From contig CATIYX010000406.1 in assembly GCA_949739095.1 (NCBI GenBank), positions 1 to 5,224 of the forward strand: DNA of 5,224 nucleotides. The letters are read 5' to 3'. Positions 1 to 5,224 of the stretch are shown piece after piece; position 1 is the first letter of the stretch; each line of letters begins with the position of its first letter. The notes beneath the pieces were generated by a model that saw nothing but the letters and a program-made list of their open reading frames with translations, was not told the origin of the DNA and did not search any database. The translations under genes and the position numbers were made by a program. Origin of the DNA: an uncultured Clostridia bacterium. Lineage in GTDB: Bacteria; Bacillota; Clostridia; RUG12999.

Positions 1-1578
1 AATGCCAGTATCCTGTACTTTCACATAAATATAGTCGTACAAATATCCTGAAAATACATTGATTTCCCCATCTTCCGGCGTATACTTCACCGCATTAGAA
101 ATCACATTAGTCAATACCTGCTCCATTCGGTCCGGATTTCCCATAAACTTGGGCAACTCTGAAATTTGAGTATATGTCAGTTTTTGTCCCTTTTTCTTGT
201 CAAATCCCAGCTTATCGACCACTTCCGTAATCAGCACTGCCCAGTCAAAGGACTGCGCCTTTTGATTGAGTTTATCGTTATCCAGACTGGAAAGTGTAAG
301 CAAATCGTGAATCAGCCGTGTCATACGGTCTGCTTCTTTTTCCACAATCCCCAAAAACCGCTTTTGTACTTCCCTTGGCAAATCCTCTGTCTCTTTCACG
401 GTTTCTGTATAGCTTTTAATGGTAGTAATCGGTGTGCGCAGTTCATGTGACACATTTGCCACAAATTCCCGCCGCGCCGCGTCCAGCTTTTGCTGCTGCG
501 TCACATCGTGCAGCATAGTGATAACGCCAGTTGTCTTTTCTCCTTTACTCATCCTGGCAAATAGCATCTCAATATGCCGTCCGTCTTTTTCATAATACCG
601 CCGCAACACCGTTTCGCTTTTGAACACCAATTCCGCAATTGATATTTGAATACCAATAGAATGAAAATATTCATCAAACTGCAGTGTTTCTTTCTCCGGC
701 ACCTCCAGCATTTTTGCTGCCGCACGGTTAATATGAATCAATTCTCCTGCCGCATCAAATGCCATAACACCATCCGACATAAATGTTTGAATGGTTTCCA
801 GCTTGTTTTTTTCTTCTTCAATATCACTGATATTCGACTGCAATTCCGCCGCCATCTGGTCCAATGTCTGACTCAGCTTACCGATATCATCACGGGAAGA
901 TATCTTCACTTCTGCGTCAAAATCACCTTCCGCAATCTGTTTTGCTTTTTCCGTCAGCGCCCGTATCGGTCTGGTAATCATACGGACAACCGAAAGCCCT
1001 GCAAACAGTGCAATGACCACCCCCAGCAAACATGCTTGTCCTATCAGCCGCATGATTTTTTGCAGCATTTGTGCAAGTCCCTGTGGACTATCGCAAAGAT
1101 AAATAATTTCTTTCACATTGCCCGCCGCATCAAAAACAGGCTTTGCATAATCAACTTCCATGTTAAGCATGGAATAGCCGTTCCCTGTATGTCCCGCTGT
1201 GGCAGCCGCCATATTTTCACTGAAACCATATGGCAGCGTATCCGGCTGTGCCCCATCTGTTTGCATTCCGTTTTTGTCATACCAAACAGTTCCGTCCCAA
1301 TAAAGTATGTATAACGTTTTTTCCTCTGCACTGCCACGCTGCACAAGTTCCTGATGTATTAGTTCCCATGCATTTGGCATCCCTTCCAGCGGCGCCACTG
1401 CATTTTGATTTAACTGTTCTTCCAGCGCACCTTGCAACAACAGTTCTACCTGTGCACAAAATTCTTGTTTATAAACCCATATTGTATGTACACCAAAAAA
1501 AGCGCCTGTCAGAAGCACAACTATCACTGTCACCAGAACAATCATGCATTCCAATTTCCACCGTATGCTTTTGAACAT
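1..1578 (-). CDS. walK: Sensor histidine kinase WalK (partial, C-terminus beyond left edge)
   Basis: Membrane histidine kinase that phosphorylates WalR; the pair governs wall synthesis and hydrolysis in Firmicutes. The frame is open for 526 codons from ATG 1578 and runs off the window, so it has no visible stop. Visible in order: TM1 about residues 11-31; an extracytoplasmic sensor region of about 145 residues (32-177); TM2 about 178-198; a HAMP linker (about 199-250, starting RMITRPIRAL); a PAS-like domain (about 257-360, with MSDGVMAFD and GVITMLHDVTQ); HisKA with FVANVSHELRTPITT, phosphoacceptor His378; then the ATPase N-box with Asn491 and Asn495 (NVISNAVKYTPEDG). The window stops inside the next box, at VQDTGI. 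This order (extracellular sensor, HAMP, PAS, HisKA, HATPase) is that of B. subtilis WalK. The start is supported by AGGATGG 10 nt upstream, and an in-frame stop lies just upstream. It follows walR by 22 bp, so co-transcription is expected. A PhoR-type kinase is the main alternative, but the WalR partner argues against it. Confidence 0.93.
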   Translation of the reverse strand, partial: MFKSIRWKLECMIVLVTVIVVLLTGAFFGVHTIWVYKQEFCAQVELLLQGALEEQLNQNAVAPLEGMPNAWELIHQELVQRGSAEEKTLYILYWDGTVWYDKNGMQTDGAQPDTLPYGFSENMAAATAGHTGNGYSMLNMEVDYAKPVFDAAGNVKEIIYLCDSPQGLAQMLQKIMRLIGQACLLGVVIALFAGLSVVRMITRPIRALTEKAKQIAEGDFDAEVKISSRDDIGKLSQTLDQMAAELQSNISDIEEEKNKLETIQTFMSDGVMAFDAAGELIHINRAAAKMLEVPEKETLQFDEYFHSIGIQISIAELVFKSETVLRRYYEKDGRHIEMLFARMSKGEKTTGVITMLHDVTQQQKLDAARREFVANVSHELRTPITTIKSYTETVKETEDLPREVQKRFLGIVEKEADRMTRLIHDLLTLSSLDNDKLNQKAQSFDWAVLITEVVDKLGFDKKKGQKLTYTQISELPKFMGNPDRMEQVLTNVISNAVKYTPEDGEINVFSGYLYDYIYVKVQDTGI

Positions 1579-1588
1579 GTTTGTCAGA

Positions 1589-1595
1589 CCATCCT
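1589..1595 (-). promoter_or_regulatory. Ribosome binding site of walK
   Basis: On the minus strand AGGATGG lies 10 nt before ATG 1578, inside the 22-bp walR-walK gap. It decides the start, because the ATG that overlaps this site (ATG GTC TGA) stops after two codons and the next in-frame Met is residue 12, inside TM1. Confidence 0.6.
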
Positions 1596-1600
1596 AACTT

Positions 1601-2317
1601 TTACGAACCCATATTTGAGTCCACATTAAAATAATAACCAACACCGCGTTTTGTCACCACATATTCCGGTTCTGCCGGATTGCGCTCCAATTTCTCACGC
1701 AACCGCCGGACGGTCACATCCACCGTCCTCACATCACCGATATATTCATAGCCCCATACTTTTTCCAGCAGCACTTCGCGCGAAAACACCTTATGTGGAC
1801 TAGATGCTAAAAACCGAATCAGTTCAAATTCCCGCAGCGTTAGGTCAATTCGTTCTTCCCCACGCCGTATTTCATATTGGTCACAGTCAATTGTCAAATC
1901 TCCTGTTACTATTGTCTCTCCTGCTTCCGTTTCCTGCGTTTGCGGAACCACTGACGGAAGTCGCCGCATATTGGCTTTGATACGCGCCATCAGTTCCCGC
2001 ATACTGAACGGTTTTGTCATATAATCATCCGCACCGAGTTCCAACCCTAAAATTTTGTCTACTTCTTCTGTGCGCGCTGTGAGCATAATAATTGGCGCCT
2101 GCGAAAATGTACGTATCATCTTGCACACTTCAAATCCGTCAATAATCGGAATCATCACATCCAGCAAAATCAAGTCCGGCTCCAATTGTTTTGCCTTTGC
2201 AACCGCTTCCTCACCATCCATAGCGGTCTGTGTCTGATACCCCTCCCGCTCCAGATTAAACTGCAATATATCCAGAATGGATTGTTCGTCTTCTACAATT
2301 AATAATAAACCTTTCAT
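1601..2317 (-). CDS. walR: Response regulator WalR (OmpR/PhoB family)
   Basis: Cytoplasmic DNA-binding response regulator, 238 residues, the usual length for WalR. The receiver domain (about 1-120) has acidic pocket residues Glu9 and Asp10, phosphoacceptor Asp53 in LILLDVMIP, Thr80 in IIMLTAR and Lys102 in the TKPF motif. A Gln/Glu/Thr-rich linker (about 121-136) leads to a winged-helix effector domain (about 137-232). The recognition-helix stretch GDVRTVDVTVRRLREKLE and the ending VVTKRGVGYYF are near-identical to my recollection of B. subtilis WalR, which is why I prefer WalR over PhoP/PhoB. The start is fixed by GAAGGTGG 10 nt upstream and an in-frame stop three codons before the ATG. It is the first gene of the walRK operon and is divergent from the peptidase gene. 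A WalR-type box lies in its own upstream region, so autoregulation is possible. No residue needed for phosphotransfer is missing. Confidence 0.95.
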   Translation of the reverse strand: MKGLLLIVEDEQSILDILQFNLEREGYQTQTAMDGEEAVAKAKQLEPDLILLDVMIPIIDGFEVCKMIRTFSQAPIIMLTARTEEVDKILGLELGADDYMTKPFSMRELMARIKANMRRLPSVVPQTQETEAGETIVTGDLTIDCDQYEIRRGEERIDLTLREFELIRFLASSPHKVFSREVLLEKVWGYEYIGDVRTVDVTVRRLREKLERNPAEPEYVVTKRGVGYYFNVDSNMGS

Positions 2318-2327
2318 AAAACGTCAT

Positions 2328-2335
2328 CCACCTTC
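2328..2335 (-). promoter_or_regulatory. Ribosome binding site of walR
   Basis: GAAGGTGG on the minus strand ends 10 nt before ATG 2317. A second, stronger-looking AAGGAGG at about 2348-2354 is too far from walR and has no start codon at a usable distance after it. Confidence 0.7.
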
Positions 2336-2358
2336 TTTCTACTATATTCCTCCTTATT

Positions 2359-2388
2359 ATTGTAACAGATTGTCCATAGGGATTGCAA
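2359..2388 (-). promoter_or_regulatory. Probable sigma-A promoter of walRK
   Basis: On the minus strand, TTGCAA (2383-2388) as -35 and TACAAT (2359-2364) as -10 are separated by 18 bp. Transcription would start near 2352, giving a leader of about 35 nt with the walR ribosome binding site in it. Each hexamer deviates from consensus by two bases or fewer, but the spacer is one base over the optimum. This is inferred from sequence only. Confidence 0.5.
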
Positions 2389-2435
2389 GTCTTTTTTCTA
2401 ATTCTCATCTTTTTTCTGTGTCCCTATACAAAAAT

Positions 2436-2463
2436 TGTATGTATTTTGTAAACAAATTGTAAA
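2436..2463 (+). promoter_or_regulatory. WalR box array: three tandem half-sites, 11-bp period
   Basis: Three direct half-sites start 11 bp apart: TGTATG (2436-2441), TGTAAA (2447-2452) and TGTAAA (2458-2463). The second and third, TGTAAA-N5-TGTAAA, fit the published WalR/YycF consensus TGTWAH-N5-TGTWAH exactly; the first is a degenerate copy with the same spacing. The array ends 27 bp before the -35 of the peptidase promoter. The box centre is near -71 relative to the predicted peptidase start and near -103 for walR, which suits activation better than direct blocking. The period of about one helical turn would place successive WalR monomers on the same DNA face. Binding by this WalR is inferred. 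Confidence 0.75.
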
Positions 2464-2490
2464 TATTCATCCAAAATCACATAGATTCCA

Positions 2491-2519
2491 TTGACATCAC
2501 ATAAAATATGTATTATACT
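2491..2519 (+). promoter_or_regulatory. Sigma-A promoter of the M23 peptidase gene
   Basis: A perfect -35 TTGACA (2491-2496), a 17-bp spacer and TATACT (2514-2519, one mismatch to TATAAT) form a near-ideal housekeeping promoter. The expected start is near 2526, giving a 5' leader of about 25 nt that ends in the ribosome binding site AGGTG at 2542-2546. Confidence 0.8.
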
Positions 2520-2550
2520 ATGGGAAGCATTTGGAAAAAGTAGGTGAACC

Positions 2551-4269
2551 ATGATGGATGATGAACAAAAACTTTCTATGACAGCGCAATATCATGATAT
2601 TCCGTGCTATACGCGGCGATGCTGCATCACTTCAGGTGAACAATTAGTTACAGCAGCACATCAGGAGCAGGAAACACTTTCCACAGTGCAGGCAGAACCG
2701 GCTCCGGTCTCTGATGATAGTATCACAAAAGACAAACATATACTAAAATTTGCATTTCAAAACTATCTCAGAACCTATTGGACTAAAGCCATCAGATTTT
2801 GCCGCAAAAAATTGCGTTTGATAGCTACGTTTGATATCAAAGCGGTCAAATTACCCGCTTCGTTTCCTTTTAAGATAGATGGAGGCAAATTTAAAATAGA
2901 CATTGACAAACAGGTCATGCAGCAGTTTTTTAAAGAAGTGTTATACTACAAAAGCAGAACTGTGGCGGCTTCTGTGTTTGTATCTTTGATATTGGTCGCG
3001 TTTTCTCTTATTTTGGCAGAATTTTTCTCTGCCGGTTATGACGCCTATATCAATGGAACTTATGTTGCTACGATTTCAGAAAAATCGGACCTTCAAACAG
3101 AAATTCAGCAGTTAAACCAAAGAATTGTAGAGGCAACCGGCGAAGCAGGCGATATCCCTGCTCAGGTGGATTACGTGTTCAAATTTGTTCCCAGAGAAAA
3201 ACTTTCGGAGGACACAGAAATCAGCCGAAATTTGCTCACATTTTCCAGCCGTCTCAAAGACGCTTTTGTCATTACGGTAGACAGCACACCGATAACAACA
3301 GTCGCTTCTCTTTCAGATGCTTCCGCAAGTCTGGAAGCTGTCAAAGAGCAATATAAAAACGGCCAAGACGACGTCACCGTGGAAATACTCAATGAAATTA
3401 AGGTTGAGTCTGGTATTGTGCCGACTGCCGATATTTCTTCTGTTTCCACCGCCGCACAGTCACTCAATGCACAAAAGTCTGTTGATGTGGACTATATTAT
3501 CCAACCGGAGGATTCTCTCTGGAGTTTGGCATTAGAAAATAATTTGACGATTGAAGATATTCAGGCGCTCAATCCTGGTCTGGACGAAACGCTGGTAGAC
3601 GGCAGCGTGATTCATTTAAAACAACAACAACCGCTTTTAAATATTAAAACAGTGCAAAATGCCTCTTATCAGGAAACTGTTCCGGCACCAATCAATGAGA
3701 TTCAGGACAGTAGTTTATATGAGGGCACTACGCAGGTTATAGAGCAGGGTGCTGAAGGCGTGAAAATGGTTAATGCCAAAATCGTTAAAATTAACGGTCA
3801 AGAAGTGGACCGGATGGTGCTTTCAGAATCTGTTTTGTCTGCACCCACTCCGTCTTCCGTAATTGTGGGAACGCGTCCTGTGCCGACCGGTATTGGTAGC
3901 GGTCTGTTTCTGCGTCCCTATTCCGGTGTTATTACCTCTCGTTTCGGTTCCCGCTGGGGTAGCGTACACAAAGGAATTGATATCGGTGGTTCTATCGGCG
4001 ACCCGGTACTCAGTGCAGACGAAGGAAAAGTTGTTTTTGCCGGCTGGAATAGCGGCGGATATGGAAACCTCGTCATTTTAGACCACGGCAACGGCTATCA
4101 GACCTATTACGCACATATGGATGAAATTCTGGTCAGCGAAGGCGATGTAATTGAAAAAGGCTATCAGCTTGGTAAACTTGGCAACACCGGACGTTCTACC
4201 GGTCCCCATCTGCATTTTGAAGTGCGTAAGGACGGAGAACCGCAAGACCCACAAAATTATTGTTATTAA
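2551..4269 (+). CDS. Membrane-anchored LysM-G5-M23 peptidoglycan endopeptidase
   Basis: Predicted wall hydrolase of 572 residues that cuts peptidoglycan cross-links outside the membrane. A long N-terminal cytoplasmic tail (about 1-136, with Cys19, Cys24 and Cys25) precedes one membrane anchor (about 137-157). Next come two similar beta-beta-alpha-beta modules (about 163-217 and 238-289), LysM (about 315-357, YIIQPEDSLWSLALENN) and a G5-type domain (about 363-442). The M23/LytM peptidase domain is about 455-570. All active-site residues are present: zinc ligands His473 and Asp477 (HKGIDIG) and His555, with catalytic His522 (YYAHMDE) and His553 (GPHLHFE). It should therefore be active, unlike degenerate EnvC/NlpD-type LytM proteins. 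The gene starts ATGATG; AGGTG is 4 nt from the first ATG and 7 nt from the second, so initiation at 2554 is equally possible. It is divergent from walR behind a WalR box, so WalR control is likely. The substrate bond is not predictable from sequence. Confidence 0.92.
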   Translation: MMDDEQKLSMTAQYHDIPCYTRRCCITSGEQLVTAAHQEQETLSTVQAEPAPVSDDSITKDKHILKFAFQNYLRTYWTKAIRFCRKKLRLIATFDIKAVKLPASFPFKIDGGKFKIDIDKQVMQQFFKEVLYYKSRTVAASVFVSLILVAFSLILAEFFSAGYDAYINGTYVATISEKSDLQTEIQQLNQRIVEATGEAGDIPAQVDYVFKFVPREKLSEDTEISRNLLTFSSRLKDAFVITVDSTPITTVASLSDASASLEAVKEQYKNGQDDVTVEILNEIKVESGIVPTADISSVSTAAQSLNAQKSVDVDYIIQPEDSLWSLALENNLTIEDIQALNPGLDETLVDGSVIHLKQQQPLLNIKTVQNASYQETVPAPINEIQDSSLYEGTTQVIEQGAEGVKMVNAKIVKINGQEVDRMVLSESVLSAPTPSSVIVGTRPVPTGIGSGLFLRPYSGVITSRFGSRWGSVHKGIDIGGSIGDPVLSADEGKVVFAGWNSGGYGNLVILDHGNGYQTYYAHMDEILVSEGDVIEKGYQLGKLGNTGRSTGPHLHFEVRKDGEPQDPQNYCY

Positions 4270-4271
4270 TA

Positions 4272-4308
4272 AAATCCCGCTATCTAACCCATTTAGATAG
4301 CGGGATTT
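4272..4308. terminator. Bidirectional intrinsic terminator between convergent genes
   Basis: A perfect 16-bp inverted repeat (AAATCCCGCTATCTAA, 4272-4287, with its complement at 4293-4308) encloses a 5-nt loop. It begins two bases after the peptidase TAA and 23 bp beyond the acetyltransferase stop. On the plus strand the stem is followed by a T-rich run (TTTCTTTCTT); on the minus strand the exit side reads ATTTTATTAATAA. Both strands therefore give a stem plus U-rich tail, which suits termination of both converging transcripts. Confidence 0.88.
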
Positions 4309-4331
4309 CTTTCTTGGAATCTTATTTTTAA

Positions 4332-4883
4332 TCAAATTTTTTTCGCACATTGTCGGTATTCCTCTTTGGAAATGGAAAAACAAAGATGATCCACTACTCT
4401 GCCATCATAGAGTGTTTCCACCATTCGCAGGCAGCCCTCATAGACCATTCCACATTTCTCCAAAACTTTTCGAGAACGTAAGTTGGACGGATAGCAATTT
4501 GCCGTTATCAGTTGCAGTCCCAGCATGTCAAACCCATGTGCAATCACTGCTTTTGCCGCTTCTGTCATAACTCCTTTGCCCCAATAGGGCTTCCCTATTG
4601 CATATCCAATCATACGGACTGCTTCATGGCTGCGTTTTTCATCTTTTATCAGTCCAATTGTGCCAATCAATTTCCTATTTTCTTTCCAAATAATGCCCCA
4701 GACATGTTCTTGCCCGACAAACACTTCCTGCATAATTTGCCGCGTCTCCTCCAGACTTTCATGCGGTTTCCAGCCCGCATTACTTCCCACCTCCGGATGC
4801 TTGGAATACTCGAAAACATCCTCCAAATCCGCGTATTCCACTGGACGTAAAACAAGACGCTGCGTCTCTATTTTTTCCATCAT
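4332..4883 (-). CDS. GNAT N-acetyltransferase, RimJ/RimL type
   Basis: Cytoplasmic acetyl-CoA-dependent N-acetyltransferase of 183 residues, a normal length for the family. The N-terminal IETQRLVLRPVEYADLEDVF is the typical opening of RimJ/RimL-like GNATs (Acetyltransf_3). The central strand WGIIWKENRKLIGTIGLI leads into acetyl-CoA motif A, IGYAIGKPYWGKGVMTEA (about 92-109), where the pyrophosphate loop is YWGKGV. Motif B follows, NCYPSNLRSRKVLEKCGM (about 129-146), the usual N-x-x-S-x-x-x-x-E-K-x-G pattern. The substrate is unknown: the family acetylates ribosomal-protein N-termini, antibiotics, amino acids and small amines. The gene starts ATGATG. AAAGGAA ends 2 nt before the first ATG and 5 nt before the second (4880), so the second may be used. 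It lies 32 bp after nspC on the same strand with no visible terminator between, so co-transcription is likely. Confidence 0.9.
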   Translation of the reverse strand: MMEKIETQRLVLRPVEYADLEDVFEYSKHPEVGSNAGWKPHESLEETRQIMQEVFVGQEHVWGIIWKENRKLIGTIGLIKDEKRSHEAVRMIGYAIGKPYWGKGVMTEAAKAVIAHGFDMLGLQLITANCYPSNLRSRKVLEKCGMVYEGCLRMVETLYDGRVVDHLCFSISKEEYRQCAKKI

Positions 4884-4885
4884 AA

Positions 4886-4892
4886 TTCCTTT
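4886..4892 (-). promoter_or_regulatory. Ribosome binding site of the acetyltransferase gene
   Basis: AAAGGAA on the minus strand lies very close to the first of two adjacent ATG codons (4883) and at better spacing for the second (4880). It sits in the 32-bp gap after the nspC stop, consistent with translation from a shared transcript. Confidence 0.55.
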
Positions 4893-4915
4893 CCACTTTC
4901 TTCTATCCGATATAT

Positions 4916-5224
4916 TTACGACAATCTGGTTTTAAAATCTTCATATCCGAATTGCCGCACAATTTCGTCCGTTCCGTCCTCATGACGCAGTACAATCGCC
5001 GGAAGCCCAATGCCGTTAAAGGTATTGTTTTTTACCATAGTATAATGCGCCATGTCGCAAAACACCAGTTTATCGCCCGTTTTCAGCGGCTGTGCAAAGG
5101 AATAATCACCGATAATGTCGCCTGCCAGACAAGTCGGACCGCCCAACCGATAGGTATAGGGCAGTTCCTTCGGTTTTCCCGCGCCGATAATGTTCGGGCG
5201 ATAGGGCATTTCCAGCACGTCCGG
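4916..5224 (-). CDS. nspC: Carboxynorspermidine/carboxyspermidine decarboxylase NspC (C-terminal part)
   Basis: PLP-dependent fold-III decarboxylase that makes norspermidine or spermidine from the carboxylated precursor in the aspartate-semialdehyde-dependent polyamine route; it acts in the cytoplasm. Only the last 103 residues are here. The frame is open to the right edge, and a GTG at 5218 is an internal Val codon, not the start. Signatures: EMPYRPNIIGAG, then YTYRLGGPTCLAGD, where the GPTC cysteine matches the catalytic Cys of the ornithine decarboxylase motif GPTCDGLD, then IGDYSF. DMAHYTMVKNNTFNG follows, whose Tyr matches the PLP-phosphate-binding Tyr of the fold. The ending FGYEDFKTRLS is the usual NspC C-terminus. 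The PLP lysine and the rest of the barrel lie outside the window. In Clostridia the natural substrate is more often carboxyspermidine; the sequence seen here cannot decide. Confidence 0.92.
   Translation of the reverse strand, partial: PDVLEMPYRPNIIGAGKPKELPYTYRLGGPTCLAGDIIGDYSFAQPLKTGDKLVFCDMAHYTMVKNNTFNGIGLPAIVLRHEDGTDEIVRQFGYEDFKTRLS

Noticed and set aside
646..1314. A 222-codon open frame on the plus strand opposite walK
   Set aside because: It is antisense to the well-supported HAMP, PAS and sensor parts of walK. Its translation is rich in Cys, His and Phe without any recognisable motif, and it has no convincing ribosome binding site.
1230..1574. Open frames on both strands overlapping the walK sensor region
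   Set aside because: They are short, of low complexity in translation, and overlap a continuous walK frame of 526 codons with no frameshift.
2317..2355. A possible leader peptide before walR, suggested by AAGGAGG at about 2348-2354 and a GTG whose TGA overlaps the walR ATG
   Set aside because: The GTG frame is only five codons and lies 17 nt from the AAGGAGG. No start codon lies at a usable distance after it, and the predicted transcript begins at or near this motif.
2376..2427. Inverted repeat ATAGGGA (2376-2382) and TCCCTAT (2421-2427) near the walRK -35
   Set aside because: Seven bases with a 38-nt separation is easily chance and does not suggest a stable hairpin or a known operator.
4512..4935. 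Plus-strand open frames across the acetyltransferase gene
   Set aside because: They are antisense to a complete GNAT gene with all family motifs; the translations show no domain.
5216..5218. GTG as the start of a 100-residue protein at the right edge
   Set aside because: The frame stays open to the edge, and the residues before and after it (PDVLEMPYRP) match the interior of NspC, so this is an internal valine.

Overview
The window reads as chromosomal DNA from a low-to-mid G+C Gram-positive bacterium, most likely a Clostridia-type Firmicute. The signs are a WalR/WalK two-component pair, consensus sigma-A promoters, strong AGGAGG-like ribosome binding sites, a cell-wall endopeptidase with LysM, G5 and M23 domains, and an NspC-type polyamine decarboxylase. 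The genus cannot be fixed from these data. Nothing looks mobile: there are no insertion sequences, phage genes, CRISPR arrays, tRNAs or rRNAs.

Layout. Bases 1-1578 (minus) hold most of walK, cut at the left edge inside the ATPase domain. Bases 1601-2317 (minus) hold the complete walR, 22 bp upstream of walK in one operon. Bases 2318-2550 are a divergent intergenic region. It holds a probable walRK promoter, a consensus promoter for the opposite gene, and between them three tandem TGTAAA-type half-sites with an 11-bp period; two of these form an exact match to the published WalR box. Bases 2551-4269 (plus) encode a membrane-anchored LysM-G5-M23 peptidase with all metal and catalytic residues present. 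Bases 4272-4308 form a near-ideal hairpin that can terminate transcription from both sides. Bases 4332-4883 (minus) encode a RimJ/RimL-type GNAT acetyltransferase. Bases 4916-5224 (minus) encode the C-terminal 103 residues of NspC, carboxynorspermidine/carboxyspermidine decarboxylase, which runs off the right edge and probably shares a transcript with the acetyltransferase.

How the genes work together. WalRK is the essential regulator of wall metabolism in Firmicutes and commonly controls peptidoglycan hydrolases. A predicted DD-endopeptidase is transcribed away from walRK behind a perfect WalR box, which suggests a compact local circuit: WalK senses the envelope, WalR binds the shared region, and the hydrolase (and possibly walRK itself) responds. 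The nspC-GNAT pair on the right is a separate unit, isolated by the terminator. I found no clearly undescribed system. The most interesting points are the WalR-box array and the unusual N-terminal half of the peptidase.
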